From NCBI GenBank assembly GCA_964570665.1, contig CAZMZH010000002.1, positions 1 to 64,000 of the forward strand: a stretch of DNA of 64,000 nucleotides, in the 5' to 3' direction. This DNA comes from JAJDAT01 sp964570665 (GTDB lineage: Bacteria; Nitrospinota; Nitrospinia; Nitrospinales; JAJDAT01). The notes beneath the pieces were generated by a model, which saw only the letters and a list, made by a program, of their open reading frames with translations, was not told the origin of the DNA and did not search any database. Positions 8,834-16,273 of this stretch are shown piece after piece; the first letter of the stretch is position 1; each line of letters begins with the position of its first letter. The translations under genes and the position numbers were made by a program.

Positions 8834-9217
8834 ATGGATAACACGATAAAAAATGAAAAGGGTTTTACCTTAATCGAATTGATCATGGTAATCGTAATTT
8901 TAGGGATTTTAGCAGCTACGGCAGTTCCTAAGTTTATCGATTTAAAAGCCGACGCACTTAATGCAAGACGAGATAACTTGTCTGGAGCTTTGAGAGCTTC
9001 TGTTAATATTCTTCATGCTAACTATATTTTGAGAACCGCTTCTACCTACGACGTTACAGCGGTAGTAGGTTCTGTAGACGCTCAAGGCTTGACCCCTGTT
9101 GCGGCTAGCGCAACCTCTGTTACGGCAACTGCTGACGGCGTAACTTATAGCTGGAGTTATAGCCCACAAGGTGGCGTTCAAGATCCTGCTACTATTGGCG
9201 CGCCGGGTACCCTATAA
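8834..9217 (+). CDS. type IV major pilin, copy 1
   Basis: 127 residues from the second of two adjacent ATGs; GGAG at 8824-8827 is 6 nt from this ATG but only 3 nt from the first (8831). The short leader ends in EKG, followed by FTLIELIMVIVILGILA: the prepilin cleavage site, Glu5 and the assembly helix. The mature globular part is small, has no cysteines (so no C-terminal disulfide loop) and is rich in Ala, Ser and Thr (for example VAASATSVTATADG), which would suit O-glycosylation. It differs from the copy at 12170 by six bases, one of them an amino-acid change in the leader (Asp/Glu). Expressed from a sigma-54 promoter and closed by a strong terminator. Confidence 0.95.
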   Translation: MDNTIKNEKGFTLIELIMVIVILGILAATAVPKFIDLKADALNARRDNLSGALRASVNILHANYILRTASTYDVTAVVGSVDAQGLTPVAASATSVTATADGVTYSWSYSPQGGVQDPATIGAPGTL

Positions 9218-9261
9218 TTTGGGTTACTTAACCGACATGGTTTAAATAAACCGATTAGGAG

Positions 9262-9294
9262 AGCCCCCTTTCTAAAGAAAGGGGGCTTTTTTTT
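9262..9294 (+). terminator. Rho-independent terminator of pilin 1, overlapping the next gene's ribosome site
   Basis: An 11-bp perfect stem (9262-9272 with 9277-9287), loop TAAA, then a run of eight T. The next start codon (9295) follows the T-run directly, so the 3' arm GAAAGGGGG is placed as a Shine-Dalgarno about 8 nt before it. In copy 2 one stem pair has changed from C-G to T-A with both sides altered. Confidence 0.9.
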
Positions 9295-11688
9295 ATGAAA
9301 ATTTCTGAAGTCATAGCGGCGGGGATTGCTTTTGCTTTTCTCGCGATTTTTTATTTTTGGGATTCATTGGCTCCTGATTTGATTATTGGGGGAGGCGATA
9401 ATCTTTTTTTTTTCATCCCAATAAGAAAGCTATGGATTCAAATCGTTCAAAGCTTTTCCTTTCCGTTATGGAATCCTCATGCCAATATGGGGATGCCGCT
9501 TTTTGCTACCGTTCAGCCTGCGATCCTTTATCCTTTTAGTTGGTTATATTTTCTATTTTCATTCAATTCTGTTTTTAATCTTACGATTGTTTTTCATTAC
9601 AGTTTAGCTGGATTCTTTATGTATCTGTTGGCTCGAAGCTGGCGATGCGGGCCGGAAGGCGCTACCGTTTCGGCGTTTTCTTTTATGTTTTCCGGCTATC
9701 TATTTTCTGTACACAGATACTTATCGACTCTTTTGCCCGTCGTTTGGGTTCCACTCTTATTATTGTTATTTTTTTCTGGAATTTTAAAAAAGGATAAACG
9801 ACAAGTTATATGGGCCGGTTTAGTTGCGTCATTTATGATTTTTTCGGGTGGAATCGAAACCTGTTACCAAATTTTTCCGATTTTAGCGATACTTGGTTTT
9901 TTCCCAAATTTGTTGTTTGAAGGAAACTTTGAAAATCAATTCAAAGCTCGCTTTAAATTGTTAGTTTTATTTGGAATTGTTTTGGTTGGGATTACTGTTG
10001 TTCAAATTGCTCCAACGCTTGAGCTTTCCCATTGGTCAATTCGTAAATATGGACTAGGCGAATATGAAGCGAATGTTTGGTCTTTAAAGTTAAGAGATTT
10101 ATTTTTATTTTTTACTTTGGATTTTTATGGTTATTTTGGAAATTCGAAATCATATTTTTCCGAACAAAATTGGTTGCAAACTCTTTATATAGGAATTCCG
10201 TCATTTCTTTTAGCCTTGTATTCTTTCCGAAGATTAAGGGTGAGATCATGGGCAATTGTCGTAATTATATTCATATCAGTTTTGCTGGCTCTTGGGAAAA
10301 ACGCTTTTTTATTTCCTTTTCTTAGACAACATCTTCCTCTTTTTGATTCCTTTCGATATCCCGTTAAGTTCATATTTCCGGCAATATTGGCTATTTCAAT
10401 ATGCGCGGGTTTGGGTTTTGATCAATTGAAAAATGATATTCAAACAAAAAGCCTAAATATAAATCAAGTAACCAAGATTCTATATTTAGGAGTTTGTTTT
10501 ATACTTGGATTTGGTTTGATTGAATTGCTCAAACCTTTTTTGACAAATCAGTTCGAAATTTGGAAAATTGTCCCGCCTTTTTATAATGAGCCCTGGGTTA
10601 ATCTAGGTAATCTGCAAAGGTTATTCGCGTTTGCATCCATTTTCTGTCTTTTCCTTTTCTTATCTGCAAGGAGAACGACAACCAATTCGTGGATCTTTTT
10701 TTTACCCGTTTTAGTCTTAGGCGCTGATTTGTTTTTTGGGAATCAGGGTTTGTCTTTTAAGGTACCTGTGAAACACATTGATGAGCCTAGTCAAAATATG
10801 AAATTTCTTGCTTCGCAACCAGGTAATTTTCGAACGTACGTTACAAAAGAAACAAAAAAAGATTACTATCGGAAAAAAGTCCAAGACCAAAGCTTGACCT
10901 ATGAAGACCAAGCAAGGTTCATTCGTTCACTAACAGGTATAGCCTCCGGCATTAGCTATGTAGAAGGCCAAACGGTTATGCGACCTTACTTTTTCGATAA
11001 TATTCGGGGTATATTGAATACAATGCCTTTTAAACAAAGATTGAACTTATTGAATTTATTCAATGCAAAATATATTGTTTCTGCAGATAAACTAAATTGG
11101 GATGGATTAAAGTTAGTTCACCTTGAACCTGGAGGATTAGTGGAAAATATTTCTTCAGAATCGCTTGCCAATTTACAAACCAAAGATACAATAAAAATTT
11201 ATGAAAATGAAAAAGTCCTCCCGAGGGTTTTTTTGGCGGAAAATTGCCAAGTAATAAAAAATGAAAATGATTATCCTGTTATATTTTCCAGCGAAGACTT
11301 TAATCCAAGAAAAAAAATTCTTATCAACAAATCTCCTGAAGGATTGAATTGCGATGACGAAATAAAGACTTTAAGCCCCATCGAAATTGTTGAAATATTA
11401 GATTACCGTCCAAACTCTATTGATTTGAAAGTTCACGTTGAAAAAAACCGATTACTTTTTTTAAGCGATGCCTACTTTCCCGGATGGGAAGCTAGCATTG
11501 ATGGAAAAGAAACTAAGATCTATCGCGCTAATTACGCGTTTAGGTCCATTGTCGTAAGTCCAGGTGAACAGCGCGTCCGGTTTGAATACAATCCCATTCC
11601 CTTCCAATTAGGTAAAATCATAAGTTTCTGCGCTTTATTTATTGTCCTCTTCATTATTCTAAAAGGTTTTCAGGTTAAAAAACCTTAA
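9295..11688 (+). CDS. YfhO-family polytopic membrane protein, probable GT-C-type sugar transferase
   Basis: 797 residues with about a dozen membrane helices. The N-terminal periplasmic loop (GGGDNLFFFIPIRK ... PLWNPHANMGMPLFA) and the C-terminal extracytoplasmic segment (FPGWEASIDGKETKIYRANY) are signatures of the YfhO family, which is linked in Firmicutes to glycosylation of surface polymers. The start codon follows the pilin terminator T-run without a gap, so translation depends on read-through and probably on the terminator arm as ribosome site. A second full-length member lies at 28218-30437 and a decayed 5' end at 12632. Substrate unknown. Confidence 0.85.
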   Translation: MKISEVIAAGIAFAFLAIFYFWDSLAPDLIIGGGDNLFFFIPIRKLWIQIVQSFSFPLWNPHANMGMPLFATVQPAILYPFSWLYFLFSFNSVFNLTIVFHYSLAGFFMYLLARSWRCGPEGATVSAFSFMFSGYLFSVHRYLSTLLPVVWVPLLLLLFFSGILKKDKRQVIWAGLVASFMIFSGGIETCYQIFPILAILGFFPNLLFEGNFENQFKARFKLLVLFGIVLVGITVVQIAPTLELSHWSIRKYGLGEYEANVWSLKLRDLFLFFTLDFYGYFGNSKSYFSEQNWLQTLYIGIPSFLLALYSFRRLRVRSWAIVVIIFISVLLALGKNAFLFPFLRQHLPLFDSFRYPVKFIFPAILAISICAGLGFDQLKNDIQTKSLNINQVTKILYLGVCFILGFGLIELLKPFLTNQFEIWKIVPPFYNEPWVNLGNLQRLFAFASIFCLFLFLSARRTTTNSWIFFLPVLVLGADLFFGNQGLSFKVPVKHIDEPSQNMKFLASQPGNFRTYVTKETKKDYYRKKVQDQSLTYEDQARFIRSLTGIASGISYVEGQTVMRPYFFDNIRGILNTMPFKQRLNLLNLFNAKYIVSADKLNWDGLKLVHLEPGGLVENISSESLANLQTKDTIKIYENEKVLPRVFLAENCQVIKNENDYPVIFSSEDFNPRKKILINKSPEGLNCDDEIKTLSPIEIVEILDYRPNSIDLKVHVEKNRLLFLSDAYFPGWEASIDGKETKIYRANYAFRSIVVSPGEQRVRFEYNPIPFQLGKIISFCALFIVLFIILKGFQVKKP

Positions 11689-11783
11689 TTGCCCAATCAA
11701 CTTATTTAACTACTTAAGTTAGATAAAAAATAATCTTGGTATTGACCTTTAAGTTCCATGATTTCTTAATATTTACTTTTTTG

Positions 11784-11820
11784 GGGTAATGGGTATCCCT
11801 CTGTGGGAACTGGCTTACCC
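11784..11820. promoter_or_regulatory. 37-nt inverted repeat upstream of pilin 2
   Basis: GGGTAA (11784-11789) and TTACCC (11815-11820) match the arms of the element at 8488-8524. The interior here can form its own small TCCC/GGGA hairpin. It lies about 260 bp before the sigma-54 site and is followed by the same T-rich run. Terminator or activator site, not resolved. Confidence 0.45.
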
Positions 11821-12079
11821 ATTTTTATTCCATTATTAGGTAGTTTGAGAAAATGTTATTACTAATCTAATTTAAGGCTAATTTAAAATATTTAATTTTA
11901 TAAGCTTAATTTATTGTTTTTTTTGACTTTAAGTAAGGCTTTTGATTTTTTATCCATAGTTAAATGGCTAAAATAAAGGGTTTTCGAAGCCTGGAAACTC
12001 TTGCGAAAGAAACCATTGAAAAAAGCTGAGTTAAAGGAAAAGTTTAATAAAGTAACTTTTTTATTCACATTTATTGCTT

Positions 12080-12096
12080 TTGGTCTTTAGCTTGCA
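12080..12096 (+). promoter_or_regulatory. sigma-54 (-24/-12) promoter of pilin 2
   Basis: TTGG (12080-12083), eight bases, TTGCA (12092-12096): the same arrangement as at 8747. It is kept in a flank that has otherwise drifted, which argues for function. Confidence 0.8.
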
Positions 12097-12169
12097 TAAT
12101 AAAGGGAAAGACTTTGAAATTAATCAATCATTAATTAATATTTTGTTTAAATAAACTAAGGAGAAAATG

Positions 12170-12553
12170 ATGGAAAACACGATAAAAAATGAAAAGGGTT
12201 TTACCTTAATCGAATTGATCATGGTAATCGTAATTTTAGGGATTTTAGCAGCTACGGCAGTTCCTAAGTTTATCGATTTAAAAGCCGACGCACTTAATGC
12301 AAGACGAGATAACTTGTCTGGAGCTTTGAGAGCTTCTGTTAATATTCTTCATGCTAACTATATTTTGAGAACCGCTTCTACCTACGACGTTACAGCGGTA
12401 GTAGGTTCTGTAGACGCTCAAGGCTTGACCCCTGTTGCGGCTAGCGCAACCTCTGTTACTGCAACTGCTGACGGCGTAACTTACAGCTGGAGCTATAGCC
12501 CACAAGGCGGCGTTCAAGATCCTGCTACTATTGGCGCGCCGGGTACCCTCTAA
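12170..12553 (+). CDS. type IV major pilin, copy 2
   Basis: 127 residues from the second ATG of a pair, with AGGAG 6 nt upstream as in copy 1. The mature protein is identical to copy 1; the only amino-acid difference is in the leader (Glu for Asp at the residue after Met). Of six base differences, five are silent and all five lie in the last third of the gene (first at about 12460), while some 280 bases before them are identical. It sits between a YfhO-like gene and a GT39-type gene and has its own promoter and terminator, so it is probably expressed. Confidence 0.95.
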   Translation: MENTIKNEKGFTLIELIMVIVILGILAATAVPKFIDLKADALNARRDNLSGALRASVNILHANYILRTASTYDVTAVVGSVDAQGLTPVAASATSVTATADGVTYSWSYSPQGGVQDPATIGAPGTL

Positions 12554-12598
12554 TAATCTAGATTTCTTTACTAACAATGTTAATAAAATAATAAGGAG

Positions 12599-12631
12599 AG
12601 CCCTCTTTCTAAAGAAAGAGGGCTTTTTTTT
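12599..12631 (+). terminator. Rho-independent terminator of pilin 2
   Basis: An 11-bp stem (12599-12609 with 12614-12624), loop TAAA, eight T. Same structure as the copy-1 terminator, with one base pair swapped on both sides (T-A instead of C-G). An ATG again follows directly. Confidence 0.9.
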
Positions 12632-12718
12632 ATGAAAATTTCTGAAGCATTAGAAGCAAGCATAGTTTTTTCAATCCTCGCCGTTTTTATTATGGGGATT
12701 CTTTGGGGCCTAAATTGA
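12632..12718 (+). pseudogene. decayed 5' end of a YfhO-like gene
   Basis: Begins MKISEALEAS, close to the MKISEVIAAG start of the intact gene at 9295, and follows the same terminator at the same distance. The frame reaches a stop after 28 codons; DNA similarity to the intact gene continues past it in a shifted frame (GGGATTC...CCTRATTTGAT-like bases, then AATAA..AGCT.TG) to about 12775. The remaining 140 bp before the next gene hold nothing I can name. Confidence 0.8.
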
Positions 12719-12915
12719 TAAATTGGAAATAAGACAACTTCTTTTCATTTATAATGTCTTAATAAATAAGCTGTGCAAAACCAGCTTGCCCACTAGATTC
12801 TCTAAGAAAATTTTTTTACTTCCATTTAATTTCTAAAAAATAATAGGTTGTTGTTTATTTATTAATTAAACTGCTGGAAGAAAATTAATTTTTCAGTTTT
12901 AGGTCCAACCAATCC

Positions 12916-14106
12916 ATGTCCTCAACTTATTTAAATGCCAATAAAGTTTTAGCTGGCGGCTTTTTTGTCCTCTTTCTTTTTAGCATAACCCGTTTATTAA
13001 ACCTGACGGGATTTCCTATATTTACCGACGAAGCTATTTATATCCATTGGGCGCAATTAATGCGTAACGATTGGAACGATATTTTTATTTCCAAAATGGA
13101 TGGAAAGCAGCCTTTATATATGTGGTTAGTTGCGTTGGCTCTTAATTTAAAAGTAGACCCACTAATAACGGGCAGATGCATAACTATATTTGCTTCGTTA
13201 TGTTCCATAGTCGGAATATTTTATATAGGAAAGGCGCTCTTTAATTCTCGTATAGGTTTTTTTGCCGTACTTTCTTGGGTATTTTGTCCATATCTTCTAT
13301 TTTTTGATCGCTTAGCTTTGGTTGACGGACTGCTAACCGCTTTTGGCGTGTGGTCTGTAGTGGCGGCCATTTATATTTTAAAAAACCCAAAATCTGGTAT
13401 TTTTCCTTATTTGTTTTTAGGAAGTTTTCTTGGTTGTGCTTATATGACCAAGGCGACGGCATTTTTGCTAGTTCCGATTCCTTTTGTTTTTTTGTGGTTA
13501 GGAAGAGAACGCGGAAAACAGCAATGGGTTTATAAAAGCTTGGCAGCGCTAGGGTGTGCCGTTTTTGTCGCTTTGCCCTATTTCCTATCGCAGATTGGAT
13601 TGACTATTTCAGATAGGGATTTAATAGTACATCGGCAGGATTTAGTTTTAACCCCAACTGAATTGTTTTCTTTGCCGTGGGCTATATGGTATAGAAATGC
13701 GGAAATAATATGGGAGTTTTATTGCGCTTATATTACGTGGCCTTTATTGACCCTTATAGGTTTCTCAATAGGTTATATATTATGGGAAAAAAATCGTTTA
13801 GGAATTGGTGTAGTTTTTTGGGCCGTATTTCCTACACTTGCGATTGTCATGGTTGCCAAAGGTTTTTTTTCAAGATATTTCGTTATCGCTTTACCTCCTC
13901 TAACAATATTAGCGGCGGTTGCTCTTGAAGAACTAGGTTTATTTATAAACAAGTTATTGGGAAAAATTTCTTTTTTTAGGAATATATCCTTAAATGCAAA
14001 ACAAATAATCTCATTTTGTTTATTGTTTATCATTACATTTTTTGACAGTTTTTTTTTGCCTGGAAATTTATCAAGGATCCGCTTAAAGCCCCTGTTCATG
14101 AGCTAG
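12916..14106 (+). CDS. GT39/ArnT-like membrane glycosyltransferase, N-terminal part (frameshifted gene)
   Basis: 396 residues with about ten membrane helices. The first periplasmic loop carries the catalytic-type acidic pair in FPIFTDEAIYIHWA, as in GT-C enzymes that use polyprenyl-phosphate sugars. The frame ends early: after the 9-T run at 14049-14057 the reading continues in another frame (AWKFIKDPLKAPVHELD...) straight into the 14130-14576 frame. One extra T would restore one gene of 553 codons, exactly the length of its paralogue at 30427-32088. So this is a single gene with a 1-nt frameshift, by mutation, sequencing error or slippage. It is the first of a chain of tightly packed sugar-transfer genes. 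Confidence 0.85.
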   Translation: MSSTYLNANKVLAGGFFVLFLFSITRLLNLTGFPIFTDEAIYIHWAQLMRNDWNDIFISKMDGKQPLYMWLVALALNLKVDPLITGRCITIFASLCSIVGIFYIGKALFNSRIGFFAVLSWVFCPYLLFFDRLALVDGLLTAFGVWSVVAAIYILKNPKSGIFPYLFLGSFLGCAYMTKATAFLLVPIPFVFLWLGRERGKQQWVYKSLAALGCAVFVALPYFLSQIGLTISDRDLIVHRQDLVLTPTELFSLPWAIWYRNAEIIWEFYCAYITWPLLTLIGFSIGYILWEKNRLGIGVVFWAVFPTLAIVMVAKGFFSRYFVIALPPLTILAAVALEELGLFINKLLGKISFFRNISLNAKQIISFCLLFIITFFDSFFLPGNLSRIRLKPLFMS

Positions 14107-14129
14107 ATAGAATTCATTACCTTGAAGGT

Positions 14130-14576
14130 ATGAATTCTGGTTATGGTATTAAAAAGGCTTCCAAGTTTATTTTGGAGCAAGCAAGTTTGGGGAAAATAGC
14201 AGTAATGTTCAGCTCTAAACTTGGAAATCCCCAGGAAAGTATGGTGGTTTATTTATGGGGCAAAAAGAATGTTGTATTAGCTCCAGTTCCGTGGTGGCCT
14301 CAAAAACCATTGATGTTATCGAGCAAAGAGTTTCCTTTTTTGGTTCACAAATATAAAAGACGTCCCCAGCATATGGAATCTATTTCGGGTCTAAAGAGTA
14401 TTTTTTTCGTTTATCCCTTTATTGAATTTACTCAAGAAGATTTTGAAAAGCAAAACCCGCAGTTTAAAAAAGTATGGACTGTTCTTAAACCGGACCCTAA
14501 ATATTCTCTAGATATTTACAAATGGGATCCGCAACTTCATACCAATAATTTAAAAACCACACTCGGAATAAATTAA
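14130..14576 (+). CDS. C-terminal periplasmic part of the frameshifted GT39-like gene
   Basis: 148 residues from an internal ATG; the same frame is open back to 14058 just after the T-run. The sequence (NSGYGIKKASKFILEQ ...) matches the region FSGYGVPEAVKFFQEK of the intact paralogue at 30427-32088, including the positions of the following strands. It has no ribosome site of its own that I can see, so it is more likely the tail of the upstream gene than a separate protein. Its stop overlaps the next start by one base (TAATG). Confidence 0.75.
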   Translation: MNSGYGIKKASKFILEQASLGKIAVMFSSKLGNPQESMVVYLWGKKNVVLAPVPWWPQKPLMLSSKEFPFLVHKYKRRPQHMESISGLKSIFFVYPFIEFTQEDFEKQNPQFKKVWTVLKPDPKYSLDIYKWDPQLHTNNLKTTLGIN

Positions 14577-16273
14577 TGCTCCGGGTATTGATTCTCGTCA
14601 CTACCGCAATCATTACCCTTGTAGGGAGCGACAATATTTATTTATCGCCTAAAGGTAATGAAACCGTTTGTCTAATCGCTTATCTTTGTTTAGCTTGTCT
14701 CATTACAGCCCTTTTTAATAGGCGAACCAACGCCAAAAAAGCCGTAGAAGTTGTTCCCCTTACGTTAGCATTATCCCTCTTTCTAATTTGGTCGTCGGCA
14801 GGTTTTTTTTTCACAGTCAATTTAGACGACAGCTTTCCATTTGTTATTAAGTACCTTGGAGCCTTGTCTTGGTTTTTGGCTTTGACTTTTTATATTGATA
14901 GCGAAATTCGAATTTATGAAATCCTTTGGACGCTGGTTCTGCTTTCTATACCATTGTCGGCCTTGTCGCTAATTCAGCAATACGACCCATCGGTACTTCG
15001 GTATCATATAAGTTATAGTTCGACGTCTATTTTTATCCAGATGAACCTTTTTTCATGTTATCTCGTATTTATTGCTCCAATTACGGTTTTACTTTTTTTC
15101 AGATCTGTAAATAACCTTCAGAAAATAATTTCAAGTAGCGCTTTTTTGTTGTTAGGGCCTGCCTTAGGGTTTTCTGGATCGCCAGGAGGGCAGTTTACGG
15201 TGGTAATTCAATTAGCAATATTGTGTTTTTTTTGTTGGCGTTTTTCTGAAAAGATTCGTTTTAAAAACTTGGTTTCAGGGATAGCTATTGGTTTTTTATT
15301 TTATGTGGTTTTAGTTTTCGTTTTACAACCCAAAGATATGGTTCAAAGCTCAATTCAAACAGCTGATTCTGTTTCTCTCATGAGAAGAGCATGGGTTTGG
15401 AATCATATCCTGGAGAGATTTGAATTTTGGCAAGCTGCCTGGGGGATTTTCAAAGACCACTGGATTTTTGGAAGCGGACCTTGGACTTTTAACTTGCTTT
15501 ACCCTCAGTATACTGGAATCGATGCTGTTCATCCGCACGCAATTAACGCTCATAATTTGTTTATTCAAACTGCTTCAGACTTGGGTTTTATTGGTTTGAC
15601 GTTGTTAATATCCTTTGTTGTCCTTTTTTTTGCAACGGTATATCCAATCTTAAAAACGGGTTTACAAGGCCCGAGATTTTTAATTCTATGTTTATCCATT
15701 TCAATAGTTGGTTTTTTAATTCAGGGATTGATTGAGTACCTTTTGCCTGCATCTCTTTTTTTGCATTATTTAGTTTTATGGATAGCCGCTATAGCATTTT
15801 TAACAAAAAGAAATGAAGCGAATAAAAATTTTAAACTTCTCTATTTTACTGGGCTTGTTTCAGCAGTAATTGGAGTTTTCGCATTAGGATGGTTTTATGT
15901 TTATGATGACTTAATAAATTCAAAAATTTACAAATATAAAAACAAGAAGGAATTTTTTAAAAATATTTCAAAAGCAAAGGAATTATGTTCTCGTTGTGAT
16001 CGTCCCCATGTACTAACTGCTGGGTGGCTAATTGAAAACTATAAAAAAAACAAAAAGCCTGAAATGTTGAGTCGAGCCGAAGAAGCGCTTAAAGAAGCGA
16101 CTCTCTTAGGACATTTAGGCTTTGAGATGGATTTTTTCAGAGCACAAATAGAAGATTTACAAGGTAAAAAGGAAAAGGCTGATTTTTATAGAAAACGAGC
16201 CAAAGAAAAATCAAGATTAGGAAATCCCAATGTTTTTAATGATTTTTATAAAATGAAAAATGAACCCTTATGA
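14576..16273 (+). CDS. O-antigen-ligase-like (Wzy_C) membrane protein with C-terminal helical repeat, copy A
   Basis: 565 residues. About a dozen membrane helices, with the family loop around residues 290-330 (WILGSG-like GSGPWTFNLLYPQY ... HPHAINAHNLFIQ, containing the His pair typical of the O-antigen ligase/PglL superfamily). A soluble tail of about 110 residues with TPR-like helices follows the last helix and starts with a CSRC motif. Members of this superfamily join glycans to lipid A or to pilin (PglL, TfpO). Starts by TAATG coupling to the previous gene and overlaps the next by 4 bp. It is a paralogue of the following gene. Confidence 0.85.
   Translation: MLRVLILVTTAIITLVGSDNIYLSPKGNETVCLIAYLCLACLITALFNRRTNAKKAVEVVPLTLALSLFLIWSSAGFFFTVNLDDSFPFVIKYLGALSWFLALTFYIDSEIRIYEILWTLVLLSIPLSALSLIQQYDPSVLRYHISYSSTSIFIQMNLFSCYLVFIAPITVLLFFRSVNNLQKIISSSAFLLLGPALGFSGSPGGQFTVVIQLAILCFFCWRFSEKIRFKNLVSGIAIGFLFYVVLVFVLQPKDMVQSSIQTADSVSLMRRAWVWNHILERFEFWQAAWGIFKDHWIFGSGPWTFNLLYPQYTGIDAVHPHAINAHNLFIQTASDLGFIGLTLLISFVVLFFATVYPILKTGLQGPRFLILCLSISIVGFLIQGLIEYLLPASLFLHYLVLWIAAIAFLTKRNEANKNFKLLYFTGLVSAVIGVFALGWFYVYDDLINSKIYKYKNKKEFFKNISKAKELCSRCDRPHVLTAGWLIENYKKNKKPEMLSRAEEALKEATLLGHLGFEMDFFRAQIEDLQGKKEKADFYRKRAKEKSRLGNPNVFNDFYKMKNEPL

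Larger units (their letters stand above)
8470..9390 (+). repeat. duplicated pilin block, copy 1
   Basis: A region of about 0.9 kb matches a second region at about 11765-12775. Shared landmarks, in the same order and at similar spacing, are a 37-nt GGGTAA...TTACCC inverted repeat, a -24/-12 promoter, an AGGAG ribosome site, a pilin gene, a hairpin terminator, and the first codons of a YfhO-like gene. Noncoding parts have clearly diverged while the pilin coding sequence is almost identical. Edges are approximate. Confidence 0.85.
11765..12775 (+). repeat. duplicated pilin block, copy 2
   Basis: Counterpart of the block at about 8470-9390, with the same order of elements. The copy ends in a frame-broken start of the YfhO-like gene instead of a full gene; recognisable similarity fades around 12775. 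This shows a segmental duplication of pilin plus flanks followed by decay of the downstream gene. Confidence 0.85.

Noticed and set aside
12278..12577. Minus-strand open frame across pilin 2 (also across pilin 1)
   Set aside because: A shadow of the pilin codon pattern; it appears in both copies only because the plus strand is conserved.
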